Part shown: in pieces, positions 22,196 to 32,393 of the stretch
Layout of the letters: every line of letters begins with the position of its first letter
Position numbering within the stretch: the first letter of the stretch is position 1
Source: Aurantimonas coralicida DSM 14790
GTDB lineage: Bacteria > Pseudomonadota > Alphaproteobacteria > Rhizobiales > Rhizobiaceae
DNA: 64,000 bases
Assembly (NCBI RefSeq): GCF_000421645.1
Contig: NZ_ATXK01000002.1
Location: 248,001-312,000, forward strand
Reading direction: 5' to 3'
The notes under the pieces: model-generated
Told to the model about the DNA's origin: nothing
The model's database searches: none
Seen by the model: the letters and a program-made list of their open reading frames with translations, nothing else
Program-made: the position numbers and the translations under genes

Positions 22196-23583
22196 ATGGG
22201 CACCTACACGATCAAGCTGCCGGATGTGGGCGAGGGCGTCGCCGAGGCCGAGCTCGTCGAATGGCACGTGAAGATCGGCGATGTGGTGCGCGAGGACGCG
22301 GTCCTTGCCGCCGTGATGACCGACAAGGCGACGGTCGACATTCCCTCGCCGGTGGACGGCACCGTCGCCTGGATGGGCGGCGAGATCGGCGAGACGCTGG
22401 CCGTCGGATCGCCGCTGGTGAAGCTCACCGTCGACGGGGAGGGCGGCACCAACGAGCCCGATGAGAACCCCGACGAATTGGTCGCGACAAGCGAGGACGC
22501 GCCGCGTTCGCCCTCGGCCGAACGGGCGCCCGGACCGGCCGACCGCAAGGCCGCGACCAGCGACGACGATGCCGCCAAAGCGAACGAAGTGTCCGCAGAT
22601 AAGCCGGCAAAGCCGTTGAGTAGCGGTTCCTCTGGCGCATCGCCGGCTACCCCGGCCCGGCCGAAGGCGCAACGACCCGCGTCCGCCTCGCCGGCGCGCA
22701 AGCCGGGCGAGCGTCCGCTGGCCTCGCCGGCGGTGCGGCGCCGGGCCATGGAGGCCGGAATCGATCTGCGCCGGGTCGCCGGCAGCGGTCCGGCGGGCCG
22801 GATCGGCCAGGACGATCTCGATGCCTATCTCGACGGTGGCGCCGCCGAGCCGTCCGCGGGCGGCGGACTGCAGGCCGACAGTTCGGTCACCGAGATCAAG
22901 GTGGTCGGCCTCAGGCGGCGCATCGCCGAGAAGATGGCGCTGGCCAAGAGCCGCATCGCCCACATCACCTATGTCGAGGAGATCGACGTCGAGGCGCTGG
23001 AGGATCTGCGCGCCGCGATGAACCGCGACCGCCGCGACGACCGGCCGAAACTGACGCTTCTGCCCTTCCTGATGCGGGCCATGGTCATCGCCATCCGCGA
23101 GCAGCCGGCGCTGAACGCGCTCTATGACGACGAGGCCAACATCCTGCACCAGCATGGCGGCGTGCATATCGGCATCGCGGCCCAGACCGGCGCCGGGCTG
23201 GTCGTGCCGGTGGTCCGCCATGCCGAGGCGCGCGACCTGTGGAACTGCGCCGGCGAACTGGGCCGGCTCGGCGAGGCGGCGAAGTCCGGCACCGCCAAGC
23301 GCGAGGAACTGTCCGGCTCGACCATCACCATCACCTCCCTCGGGGCCATGGGCGGCATCGTCACGACTCCGGTGATCAACCATCCGGAAGTCGCCATCGT
23401 CGGCGTCAACAAGATCGAAATCCGTCCGGTCTGGGACGGCACCCGCTTCGTGCCGCGCCGGCGCATGAATCTCTCCTCCAGCTTCGACCACCGGGTGATC
23501 GACGGCTGGGACGCCGCCCGCTTCGTCCAGCGCATCAAGGCACTTCTGGAAACCCCCGCGATGATCTTCGTCGAGGAGCGGCC

Positions 23584-23587
<4 letters not shown>
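22196..23587 (+). CDS. bkdB: Branched-chain 2-oxo acid dehydrogenase E2, dihydrolipoyl transacylase
   Basis: A 463-residue core subunit that transfers the acyl group from E1 to CoA. The N-terminal lipoyl domain has MTDKATVDIPSPV, in which the lysine is lipoylated (about residue 44). A long alanine/proline-rich linker follows, then a peripheral subunit-binding domain (ASPAVRRRAMEAGIDLRRVAGSGPAGRI, about 180-215). The catalytic domain ends with SFDHRVIDGWDAARF, containing the active-site His and Asp. The stop overlaps the E3 start by four bases. Confidence 0.95.
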
Positions 23588-24981
<1,394 letters not shown>

Positions 24982-25082
24982 GCGGGGCCGGGCGGGCCGG
25001 CTCTGCGTGCCGCTGTTTGATACCGGGTGCCGGCTGGTGTAGAGACCCGCCTTCGGGACGATAGCAGGCAAGGCCGGACATC

Positions 25083-26375
25083 ATGGATCGCATTCGCATT
25101 CGCGGCGGCAACGAGCTCAACGGGACGATACCCATCTCGGGCGCCAAGAACGCGGCGTTGCCGCTGATGATCGCGTCGCTGCTCACCGACGACACGCTGA
25201 CGCTGGAAAACGTGCCGCATCTCGCCGATGTCGAGCAGCTGATCCGCATTCTCGGCAATCACGGCGTCGATTATTCGGTGATCGGCAAGCGCTTCCGGCA
25301 GCAGCCGGGTCTCGGCCGCACCATCCATTTCGACGCGCGCAACATCGTCGACACCACCGCGCCCTACGAACTCGTCTCCAAGATGCGGGCAAGCTTCTGG
25401 GTCATCGGCCCGCTTCTGGCGCGCATGCACAAGGCCAAGGTCTCGCTGCCGGGCGGCTGCGCCATCGGCACACGGCCGGTCGACCTGTTCATCGACGGCC
25501 TGCGGGCGCTCGGCGCCACCATCGACATCGATGCCGGCTATGCCGTGGCCGAGGCCAAGGGCGGCCTTGTCGGCGCGCGCTATGTCTTCCCGAAGGTCTC
25601 GGTCGGCGCGACCCACGTCCTGTTGATGGCCGCGACGCTCGCCAAGGGTCAGACGGTTCTGGAAAACGCCGCGCGCGAGCCGGAAGTCGTCGACCTCGCC
25701 ACCTGCCTCTCGGCCATGGGCGCCAGGATCGAGGGCGCCGGCACCGGCACCATCACCATCGAGGGCGTGCCGGCCCTGTCGGGCGCCCGCCACCGGGTGC
25801 TGCCGGACCGCATCGAGACCGGCACCTATGCCATGGCCGTGGCGATGACCGGCGGCGACGTGACCCTGACCGGCACCAATGCCCAGCTCCTGCAGACCGC
25901 GCTCGGCAGCCTGAAGGGCGCCGGCGTCACCGTCGATCCGGTTGAGGACGGCATCCGGGTCTATCGCAATGGCGGCGGCATCGCGCCGGTCGACGTCGTC
26001 ACCGACCCCTATCCGGGCTTCCCGACCGATCTGCAGGCGCAGATGATGGCGCTGATGACCCGCGCCGAGGGCACCTCGCACATCACCGAGACGATCTTCG
26101 AGAACCGCTTCATGCATGTGCAGGAACTGGTCCGGCTCGGCGCCCGGATCACCTTGTCCGGGCAGGTCGCGACGATCGAGGGCGTCAACCGCCTCGTCGG
26201 CGCACCGGTCATGGCGACAGATCTGCGCGCCTCCGTGTCGCTGGTGATCGCCGGCCTCGTCGCCGAGGGCGAGACGACGATCAACCGCGTCTATCATCTG
26301 GATCGCGGCTTCGAGCGGCTGGAAGAAAAGCTGAGCGCCTGCGGCGCCGACATCGAACGCGTCTCGGCCGGTTGA
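25083..26375 (+). CDS. murA: UDP-N-acetylglucosamine 1-carboxyvinyltransferase
   Basis: A 430-residue cytosolic enzyme for the first committed step of peptidoglycan synthesis: transfer of enolpyruvate from PEP to UDP-GlcNAc. The N-terminus [27 protein letters not shown] is the substrate-binding block. The catalytic cysteine is in [15 protein letters not shown] (about residue 125), so fosfomycin sensitivity is expected. Length is normal for the family. It stands about 200 bases upstream of infA, and the gap between them shows no clear terminator. Confidence 0.97.
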   Translation: MDRIRIRGGNELNGTIPISGAKNAALPLMIASLLTDDTLTLENVPHLADVEQLIRILGNHGVDYSVIGKRFRQQPGLGRTIHFDARNIVDTTAPYELVSKMRASFWVIGPLLARMHKAKVSLPGGCAIGTRPVDLFIDGLRALGATIDIDAGYAVAEAKGGLVGARYVFPKVSVGATHVLLMAATLAKGQTVLENAAREPEVVDLATCLSAMGARIEGAGTGTITIEGVPALSGARHRVLPDRIETGTYAMAVAMTGGDVTLTGTNAQLLQTALGSLKGAGVTVDPVEDGIRVYRNGGGIAPVDVVTDPYPGFPTDLQAQMMALMTRAEGTSHITETIFENRFMHVQELVRLGARITLSGQVATIEGVNRLVGAPVMATDLRASVSLVIAGLVAEGETTINRVYHLDRGFERLEEKLSACGADIERVSAG

Positions 26376-26579
26376 GGATCGGGGGCCGGGCGAGGGTCGA
26401 TCCGACGCCGTCGGCGGTCCCCTTGGCGGCCGTCCTCGACCGGCGCATATTGCTTTTTTTCGCGTTTGCCCCGATCTAAGGCACCGATCCCCATTCCGTC
26501 GCCGCGTCAGTGCGGCGGTTCGTCTCGTCGCGAAGCCTGACGCTTCGCGCCCTCACACACGATCAAGGCACGACATCAT

Positions 26580-26798
26580 ATGGCAAAAGAAGAAGTTCTC
26601 GAGTTTCCGGGCACGGTGACAGAGCTGTTACCCAACGCGACGTTCCGGATCAAACTCGAGAACGAGCACGAGATCATCGCCCATACGGCGGGCCGTATGC
26701 GCAAGAACCGCATTCGCGTCCTGACCGGCGACAAGGTGCTCGTCGAGATGACGCCCTACGACCTGACCAAGGGTCGCATCACCTACCGCTTCAAGTAA
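26580..26798 (+). CDS. infA: Translation initiation factor IF-1
   Basis: A 72-residue OB-fold factor that binds the ribosomal A site during initiation. The sequence is nearly universal in form: [63 protein letters not shown]. It starts at ATG 26580. The maf gene follows 12 bases after the stop, so the two are probably cotranscribed. Confidence 0.98.
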   Translation: MAKEEVLEFPGTVTELLPNATFRIKLENEHEIIAHTAGRMRKNRIRVLTGDKVLVEMTPYDLTKGRITYRFK

Positions 26799-26810
26799 GT
26801 CGGCAAGGGC

Positions 26811-27461
26811 ATGAGTACCAAAGCGGCGCGCCCCGTGCTCGTTCTCGCCTCGGGTTCGCCCCGGCGGCTGGAGCTGCTTGCGCAGGCCGGTATCGAGCCG
26901 GACCGCCTGCTGCCGGCCGATATGGACGAGTCGCCGCTGCGCAACGAGCATCCGCGTTCGCTGGCCAAGCGCCTGGCCAAGGCGAAGGCCGAACTGGCCG
27001 TGCGCGCCCTGCGCGAGCTCGACGTGCCCGGTCCGCGCTTCGTCCTGGCGGCCGACACGGTGGTGTCGGTGGGCCGGCAGATCATGCCCAAGGCCGAACT
27101 GGCCGACGACGCGATCGCCAATCTGCGCACGCTGTCGGGACGCACGCACCGCGTCTATACCGGCGTTGCGCTGGTCGGCCCGAGCGGCTCGCTGCGCCAG
27201 CGCCTGATCGAGACGCGCGTCCGCTTCAAGCGGCTGTCGCGCGAGGACATCGATTGCTACATCGCCTCGGATGAATGGCGCGGCAAGGCCGGTGGCTATG
27301 CCATCCAGGGTCTGGCCGGCAGCTTCGTGGTGCGCCTGATCGGCTCCTACACCAGCGTCGTCGGCCTGCCGCTCTACGAGACGCTCGCGCTGCTCGCCGG
27401 CGAAGGCTACGACATCCACAACCGGTGGAAGGCCGCAGCGGGCCAGACGGAAACGGCATGA
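26811..27461 (+). CDS. maf: Maf-like nucleotide pyrophosphatase
   Basis: A 216-residue Maf/HAM1-like NTP pyrophosphatase. Signatures are [15 protein letters not shown] near residue 12 and [16 protein letters not shown], with the [13 protein letters not shown] catalytic block at about residue 160. The family hydrolyses dTTP, UTP or modified pyrimidine nucleotides and has been linked to septum control. It lies between infA and yacG; its stop overlaps the yacG start in ATGA. Confidence 0.93.
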   Translation: MSTKAARPVLVLASGSPRRLELLAQAGIEPDRLLPADMDESPLRNEHPRSLAKRLAKAKAELAVRALRELDVPGPRFVLAADTVVSVGRQIMPKAELADDAIANLRTLSGRTHRVYTGVALVGPSGSLRQRLIETRVRFKRLSREDIDCYIASDEWRGKAGGYAIQGLAGSFVVRLIGSYTSVVGLPLYETLALLAGEGYDIHNRWKAAAGQTETA

Positions 27462-27661
27462 ACGCGATCGGTGCGAAGGTGACGCCGCTTCGTCCCAAGC
27501 GGCAATGCCCCGAATGCGGCAATCCGTCTGATCGGGCGAGCTATCCGTTCTGCTCGCCGCGCTGCAAGGCGATCGACCTCAATCGCTGGCTGAGCGGCAG
27601 CTACGTGATCCCAGGGACCGAGGAAGAGCCCTCGGCGCCGGATACCGGCGAAGAGAACTGA
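27458..27661 (+). CDS. yacG: DNA gyrase inhibitor YacG (zinc-binding)
   Basis: A 67-residue protein with the four zinc-binding cysteines in CPECG and [23 protein letters not shown], as in E. coli YacG. YacG binds the C-terminal domain of GyrB and blocks DNA binding. It is coupled to maf by a four-base overlap. The C-terminal tail is acidic ([13 protein letters not shown]). Confidence 0.93.
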   Translation: MNAIGAKVTPLRPKRQCPECGNPSDRASYPFCSPRCKAIDLNRWLSGSYVIPGTEEEPSAPDTGEEN

Positions 27662-27680
27662 CGGCGGCGCGCGTCGCCGT
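27661..27680. terminator. Short GC hairpin between convergent genes
   Basis: ACGGCGGCG and CGTCGCCGT pair with one G-U wobble across a 2-base gap, immediately after yacG and before the 3' end of the convergent peptidase gene. There is no T-run. Confidence 0.3.
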
Positions 27681-27718
27681 GACGATGGCCGAAGCCGGAC
27701 GGAACGGGCCGGCGATCC

Positions 27719-28351
27719 CTAGTCCTTGACCGATCCCACCAGCACGGCATTGCCGTCCTCGACGCGGTTCCAGCGGCCGGGATCGGCAACGCTCTGGCGC
27801 TTCAGGAAGCGGTAGGGCGTGTCCCGCCAGGCCACGACCCGGCGATCGAGATTGTCGAGGATGAACTCGCCGCGCTGGGTCCTGAGCGTCAGGATGGCGT
27901 GGCCTTCGCCATCGCGCTTGCGCACGACGGTGAGGAGCAGATTGCCCAGATCGATCCCCGTGCGCTCGTGCAGGATCTTGCGCTTCAACAGGGCGTAGTC
28001 CTCGCAGTCGCCCTCGTTGCTCTCCGGGGGATAGGTCCAGCGCTCTTCGACACCGTAGAGCTCGTGATCCGACTTGGCGGTGATGCGGCGGTTGATCTCG
28101 GCATTGGTCTCGGCCACGGCGCTGATCAGCTCGGGGGTCAGCTTGACCGGCTCGACGGTCTGGCCGGCCACACGGTCGCTGGCGGGTCGGCATTCGTCGG
28201 GATGGGTATGGCAGAACAGCCGGTGTCCGACCGGCGGCGTCGTGGTGACCCCGACCACCATGAACGGCCCGCGTGCTTCCGCCATGACCGATCCGGTCTG
28301 TACTGTCAGGCAAAGCAGTATCGTGGCGCCAATTGCGCGTATAGACCCCAT
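27719..28351 (-). CDS. Bacterial transglutaminase-like cysteine peptidase (BTLCP)
   Basis: A 210-residue exported protein with a signal peptide (residues 1-25, cleaved near VMAEA) and the BTLCP fold. The catalytic triad can be seen as GDCEDYALLKR (Cys), GEGHAILTLR (His) and LDNLDRRV (Asp). In other bacteria the relative LapG cleaves a surface adhesin under c-di-GMP control through LapD; no lapD-like gene is seen here, so that role is only a possibility. Proteins of this type are very common in Rhizobiales. Confidence 0.85.
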   Translation of the reverse strand: MGSIRAIGATILLCLTVQTGSVMAEARGPFMVVGVTTTPPVGHRLFCHTHPDECRPASDRVAGQTVEPVKLTPELISAVAETNAEINRRITAKSDHELYGVEERWTYPPESNEGDCEDYALLKRKILHERTGIDLGNLLLTVVRKRDGEGHAILTLRTQRGEFILDNLDRRVVAWRDTPYRFLKRQSVADPGRWNRVEDGNAVLVGSVKD

Positions 28352-28573
28352 CCGTACCCCGCTCGGACGAACAACCCTCTCTGGTCTTGATGGTGTTGGG
28401 GATGCGGAAAACTGTCAACGCGACCGGCGTTGCTGCGGCGCATCATTTTCCAGCCACGCACAAGCTGCGGCCGGTTTCCGCATGGAAACGACAGCACGAA
28501 CAGGCATTTGGGTGCGACCCGTAGCAGGCTAATCGACGGAAACCATGGGAGTTTCTCGATCCGGCCGCTGGCT

Positions 28574-28590
28574 TTGTGACAAATTCACAA
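28574..28590. promoter_or_regulatory. Perfect 17-bp palindrome
   Basis: TTGTGA-CAAAT-TCACAA is an exact odd-centred dyad in the 285-base gap between the hydrolase 3' end and the BTLCP gene start. It resembles a CRP-type half-site pair, but the spacer is five bases instead of six. The rest of the gap holds the short repeat GTTTCC-GCAT-GGAAAC (28474-28489) and no recognisable gene. Confidence 0.45.
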
Positions 28591-28636
28591 CAGCCGGGAG
28601 GCGAACGCCTTCGCGGGTGCAGAATCGGTGGAACCT

Positions 28637-29437
28637 TTACGCGCCGTCGCGGAATGCGGTCACGAGATCGGACACCGCGCGGCCGATCAGCGCCAGATCC
28701 TGCGGCCGGGACAGGCGGTGATCGCCGTCCTTGACCAGCGTCATGATCGTTCCGGAGAAGGGTAGGTGGGTGACCAGCTCCATCGCATGGGAGAACGGCA
28801 CGTCCTTGTCGGCCATGCCCTGGATGATGGTCACCGGGCAGCCCGTCTCGATCAGGTCGGTCATCACGAGATTGTCCCGGCCGTCCTCGAACAGGGCGCG
28901 GGTGTAGAGGTCGGGCTCGGGTGAATAGTCGGACGGCTTGGTCAGCACACCGTCGCGCGCCAGCGCCTCGCGCTGGGCGGCGTCGAGCTTCGGCATCATC
29001 AGCTTCTCGGTGAAGTCGGGGGCCGGGGCCAGCAGCAGCAACCCGGCGATCCGTTTGCGGTCGCCGGCCGCTCGCGCCATCTGCGTCAGCCGCAGGGCGA
29101 CCCATGCCCCCATGGACGAGCCGACGAGGATGGCCGGCCCGTCGACCGCGGCGTCGATCACCGCCTTCGCGTCCTCGACCCAGCGGCTGATCGTGCCGTC
29201 CTCGAAGCGACCGCCGGATTCGCCATGGCCGGAATAGTCGAGCCGGCAGAAGCCGAGACCCTCGCGCTGCGCCAGTTCGGCGAGATACTCTGCCTTCGTG
29301 CCGCGCATGTCGGAACGGTAGCCGCCGAGCCAGACGAGGGTGGGCCCCGCGCCGGCCTGGGTGCGGTAGGCGATGCGCCGCGCGTCCGTGCCGACGGTCA
29401 GGGTCCGGGGCGTGTCGGCAGAGGGTTCGGCGCGCAT
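28637..29437 (-). CDS. Alpha/beta hydrolase
   Basis: A 266-residue soluble hydrolase. The nucleophile elbow is VGSSMGAWVAL (Ser about residue 108), preceded by the LDYSGHGESGG oxyanion-loop region; the acid and base are probably in GMADKDVPF and DGDHRLS. The substrate cannot be predicted from sequence; similar proteins in Rhizobiales sit next to infC. I chose ATG 29437; an upstream in-frame ATG exists at 29569 but the extra residues are not hydrolase-like. It is divergent from infC. Confidence 0.85.
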   Translation of the reverse strand: MRAEPSADTPRTLTVGTDARRIAYRTQAGAGPTLVWLGGYRSDMRGTKAEYLAELAQREGLGFCRLDYSGHGESGGRFEDGTISRWVEDAKAVIDAAVDGPAILVGSSMGAWVALRLTQMARAAGDRKRIAGLLLLAPAPDFTEKLMMPKLDAAQREALARDGVLTKPSDYSPEPDLYTRALFEDGRDNLVMTDLIETGCPVTIIQGMADKDVPFSHAMELVTHLPFSGTIMTLVKDGDHRLSRPQDLALIGRAVSDLVTAFRDGA

Positions 29438-29675
29438 GAAGATGATCCGTTCTGGTGACTCTACGGCGCCCGACGCGCCCGTTTGGGGCCCCCGGCGCAT
29501 TTTCTCGACCCGCGGGGCGTGCCAATTGGCCCCGCCGATGCTATATACGCCCCACTGAAGGACCCGCATCGTGGGTGATCGTTGATCGGTTCCGCCGTTC
29601 GTTCGAGGAACCCGATCCGACGCCGCGTGTTGTCCCAGAGCCGTCTTGCGTCGTCAACAACAGGAGTCAACGACC

Positions 29676-30215
29676 ATTCGCAGACCATTCCGTGCACCAC
29701 CGACCCAGAACACGGGACCGCGTTCCAACAAGGATATTCGCGTTCCTCAGGTCCAGTTGATCGACGCCGACGGTGAAAACCGCGGCCCGACCGCGACCTC
29801 TGAAGCGCTTGCCATGGCTGAGGAAGCCGGCCTCGATCTCGTCGAGATCGTGCCGACGGCCAACCCGCCTGTCTGCAAGATTCTCGACCTGGGCAAGCTG
29901 AAATACGAGACCCAGAAGAAGTCGGCCGAGGCGCGCAGGCGCCAGAAGACCATCGAGGTCAAAGAGATCAAGATGCGGCCGAACATCGACGAGCACGATT
30001 ACGAGACCAAGATGAAGTCGGTCCGCCGCTTCTTCGACGAGGGCGACAAGGTGAAGGTCACCCTGCGCTTCCGGGGTCGCGAAATGGCGCACCAGGAACT
30101 GGGCATGCGTCTGCTCAACCGGGTTCGCGAAGAGACCGGCGAGATCGCCAAGGTCGAGGCCGAGCCCAAGCTCGAAGGCCGGCAGATGATGATGGTTCTC
30201 GCCCCGCGCGGCTGA
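29676..30215 (+). CDS. infC: Translation initiation factor IF-3, ATT start
   Basis: A 179-residue IF-3 that keeps 30S and 50S subunits apart and proofreads initiation. The start is placed at ATT 29676: CAGGAG precedes it, and translation from there gives RRPFRAPP, the usual alphaproteobacterial IF-3 N-terminus. The rare start codon is the classic IF-3 autocontrol device, since IF-3 itself discriminates against it. Conserved blocks are [29 protein letters not shown], and the C-terminal [11 protein letters not shown]...RGREMAH. A clear terminator follows. Confidence 0.95.
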   Translation: MRRPFRAPPTQNTGPRSNKDIRVPQVQLIDADGENRGPTATSEALAMAEEAGLDLVEIVPTANPPVCKILDLGKLKYETQKKSAEARRRQKTIEVKEIKMRPNIDEHDYETKMKSVRRFFDEGDKVKVTLRFRGREMAHQELGMRLLNRVREETGEIAKVEAEPKLEGRQMMMVLAPRG

Positions 30216-30243
30216 GATCGATCGTCGATCGGTAGACATGCAG

Positions 30244-30280
30244 AAAGCCGGCATCCCTCGGGGGAGCCGGCTTTTTCTTT
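30244..30280 (+). terminator. Rho-independent terminator of infC
   Basis: AAAGCCGGC (30244-30252) pairs with GCCGGCTTT (30266-30274), and the right arm runs into TTTCTTT. This is a textbook intrinsic terminator ending the infC transcript. Confidence 0.85.
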
Positions 30281-30328
30281 GCGCCGTCAGGAATCCGGCC
30301 CGTATGTCGTCGACGCGTGCCGTGCGCC

Positions 30329-31231
30329 TCAGCCGCCACAGCAGCCGGCGCTCAGATCGTGCTGGCTCTTGCCGATGACGGCGATCAGCCGGTCGAGACG
30401 GCTTGGCGGCGGTGCCCCGCACGGTTCGAGCCCGTTGCCGTGGCCGCAGGGCAGAAGCGTAATCGGCAATGGCGCGCCGTGGCGCAGGCCGTGAAGGCCG
30501 AGGGCCTCGCTGTCGCTGTCGCCGCCGACGACGCGTTCGACCGCGCGGTAGAGCTGGCGTCGATCCCGCATTGTCGCGGGGCGCAGGGTATCGGTGTCAC
30601 CGGGCGGCACGAAGAAGCGGCGCGTCGAGATCATGTCCTCCGCGGCCGTGTTGGCGGCAAGGATGGTGCGGCGGTCGGACAGGAGCGCGATCCCGAAGGG
30701 CAGCGGGTCCCAGCTTGCCTCGATCGTCTCCCGGTCCGGCTCGTCCGGGGTGCCGAGGCAGTGGGACACCAGGAAGGTGCGCCGCAGATCGTCGGCATTG
30801 CGGCGCAGCAGCGTGTGGATGGCCGTCGCATTGCGTTCTGTCGGGGTGTCGGGGCTTTCGACGAGGAGGAGCCAGGTCCATGGCGCGCCGTGGTGGAGGA
30901 CCAGTCCGGTCGCCCATGGGACCTGTGATCGGGGCATTCCGAAAGGTTCGATCTGGCGGCTGTCGAACACCGCGCCCGCAATGAGTTTCGGCGTGCCGGG
31001 AGGCGGGCCGGTTTCACCAAAGCGGAAGACGGCCTGTTGCCCGCCGAACGGCAGGGCGAGTTCGAGGCGCTCGGTGCATTGGGTCGCCACCCGAAGGAGC
31101 GTCGTCCGCGCGCCGGCGAACATCGCGTCGATGGCCTGTGTGACCCCGGCCCAGTTTTCCCGGCTGAAAGCGGCACATGGGAGTTGTTTGCGCAGCGTGT
31201 CGATACCGTGCGGAAACCGTATGAGGGTCAT
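30329..31231 (-). CDS. PAS-like regulatory protein without a DNA-binding domain
   Basis: A 300-residue soluble protein. The C-terminal half contains DPLPFGIALLSDRRTILAAN with AAEDM, then LRPATMRDRRQLYRAVERV and a PLPITLLPCG block. This is the PAS-like arrangement of LuxR-type regulators common in Rhizobiales, but those end with an HTH and this one stops at SAGCCGG with none. ATG 31231 was chosen over a longer TTG start at 31315. Codon third positions look less GC-rich than in neighbours. It lies on the opposite strand within the otherwise co-directional infC-rpmI-rplT cluster. It may be a stand-alone sensor or a truncated regulator. Confidence 0.6.
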   Translation of the reverse strand: MTLIRFPHGIDTLRKQLPCAAFSRENWAGVTQAIDAMFAGARTTLLRVATQCTERLELALPFGGQQAVFRFGETGPPPGTPKLIAGAVFDSRQIEPFGMPRSQVPWATGLVLHHGAPWTWLLLVESPDTPTERNATAIHTLLRRNADDLRRTFLVSHCLGTPDEPDRETIEASWDPLPFGIALLSDRRTILAANTAAEDMISTRRFFVPPGDTDTLRPATMRDRRQLYRAVERVVGGDSDSEALGLHGLRHGAPLPITLLPCGHGNGLEPCGAPPPSRLDRLIAVIGKSQHDLSAGCCGG

Positions 31232-31407
31232 TGCCGTCCATTTCCATGCCCACCGGATGATTCCATCGTGTCCGGGATCTGGCAAGTAACTCAGTGAGGA
31301 AATAGCCGGAGTCAAGAATATTCCGTAGGGAGAGGCGGGCGGCCCGCCGGCTGTCCCGGTCGGTTGCGGGGCGGATCCGGGGCTGTGGGGAACCCCGTTG
31401 CGGCGTC

Positions 31408-31436
31408 TTGCGCGGCGACGTGGATTTGCCTATAAG
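31408..31436 (+). promoter_or_regulatory. Promoter of rpmI-rplT
   Basis: TTGCGC and TATAAG are separated by exactly 17 bases. This would give the operon its own start, with a leader of about 135 bases before rpmI. It fits a transcript unlinked from infC, which has its own terminator. Confidence 0.6.
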
Positions 31437-31519
31437 CGCGACGTTCAGATGCGAACCGGCCGGCAGGGCATGCCGTGGCGGTTCTCAATGCTGTCGCGAC
31501 ATCGTCACAGAGGCGACCC

Positions 31520-31542
31520 GGCAATCGGGAGTTCCGATTGCC
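31520..31542 (+). promoter_or_regulatory. Hairpin in the rpmI leader
   Basis: GGCAATCGG and CCGATTGCC form a perfect 9-bp stem with a 5-base loop, about 35 bases before the rpmI start and inside the predicted leader. Ribosomal protein L20 represses its own operon through leader RNA in other bacteria; this stem is a candidate for such control, not a proven site. Confidence 0.45.
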
Positions 31543-31577
31543 CGCGGATTGTCGCGATCCTCACCAAGGAGAGCAAA

Positions 31578-31778
31578 ATGCCCAAGATGAAGACCAAGGC
31601 CAGCGCCAAGAAGCGCTTCCGGATGACGGCCAATGGCCGCGTCAAGGCAGGCGCCGCCGGCAAGCGCCACGGCATGATCAAACGCTCCAACGACTTCCTG
31701 CGCGATGCGCGCGGCACGATGATCCTGTCCAAGCCCGACGAGCGGATCGTCAAGATCTACATGCCCTACAACCGCTAA
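31578..31778 (+). CDS. rpmI: 50S ribosomal protein L35
   Basis: A 66-residue basic large-subunit protein. The sequence [20 protein letters not shown] and the end YMPYNR are typical of L35. It has a good ribosome binding site, AAGGAGA. rplT follows 38 bases later. Confidence 0.98.
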   Translation: MPKMKTKASAKKRFRMTANGRVKAGAAGKRHGMIKRSNDFLRDARGTMILSKPDERIVKIYMPYNR

Positions 31779-31816
31779 GCGGCCCGGGCTTTTTAGAGAA
31801 TTCAGGAGTTTAGATC

Positions 31817-32236
31817 ATGGCACGAGTGAAACGGGGCGTTACGTCCCACGCCAAGCACAAGAAGATTCTGAAGCAGGCCGCCGGTTTCTACGGTCGCCGC
31901 AAGAACACTATCCGCGCCGCCAAGGCCGCCGTCGACCGGTCGAAGCAGTATGCGACCCGCGATCGCCGGGTGAAGAAGCGGAATTTCCGCGCCTTGTGGA
32001 TCCAGCGCATCAACGCCGCCGTCCGCGAGCATGGCATGACCTATGGCCGCTTCATCGACGGCCTGAACAAGGCCGGCATCGAGGTCGACCGCAAGGTCCT
32101 GTCCGACATCGCCATCCACGAGCCCGAGGCATTCGGTGCGCTGTGCGAGCAGGCCAAGTCGGCGCTTGCCTATCTCAAGGAAAGCGAATTTGACGGTGCC
32201 TACGAGCGCGCCGTTGGCGAGACGCGCGCGGCCTGA
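31817..32236 (+). CDS. rplT: 50S ribosomal protein L20
   Basis: A 139-residue large-subunit protein that helps assemble 23S rRNA and in other bacteria represses its own operon. [45 protein letters not shown] and the C-terminal [12 protein letters not shown] blocks are characteristic. It is about 20 residues longer at the C-terminus than the E. coli protein, as is usual in alphaproteobacteria. Confidence 0.98.
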   Translation: MARVKRGVTSHAKHKKILKQAAGFYGRRKNTIRAAKAAVDRSKQYATRDRRVKKRNFRALWIQRINAAVREHGMTYGRFIDGLNKAGIEVDRKVLSDIAIHEPEAFGALCEQAKSALAYLKESEFDGAYERAVGETRAA

Positions 32237-32262
32237 GGCCAGCGCAACTCTTGACGCTTACG

Positions 32263-32293
32263 GGCCCGCGCCGCACTGCCGCGCGGGCCTTTT
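32263..32293 (+). terminator. Intrinsic terminator or attenuator between rplT and pheS
   Basis: GGCCCGCGC (32263-32271) pairs with GCGCGGGCC (32281-32289) and is followed by TTTT. It would end the rpmI-rplT transcript, or attenuate reading into pheS about 100 bases downstream. No short phenylalanine-rich leader peptide was found. Confidence 0.7.
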
Positions 32294-32393
32294 CATGTCG
32301 GCGGGTCCGATCGGGCCGCGGTCCGGGCGCGTGTCGCGCGGGGACCTTCGGCGCACGGTCGTCCGGCTTTCGCAAGCAGTATGGGAGCAACGG

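Larger units (their letters stand above)
31232..31577. other. 346-base intergenic region before rpmI
   Basis: The region holds the upstream sequence of the minus-strand regulator gene and the leader of the rpmI-rplT operon. A good sigma-70-type promoter and a strong hairpin, listed separately, lie in its right half. I see no protein gene. Confidence 0.6.

Noticed and set aside
31232-31315. TTG start at 31315 for the PAS-like regulator, with TTGACT as a promoter element
   Set aside because: No matching -10 hexamer lies at the right distance, and ATG 31231 is a simpler start.
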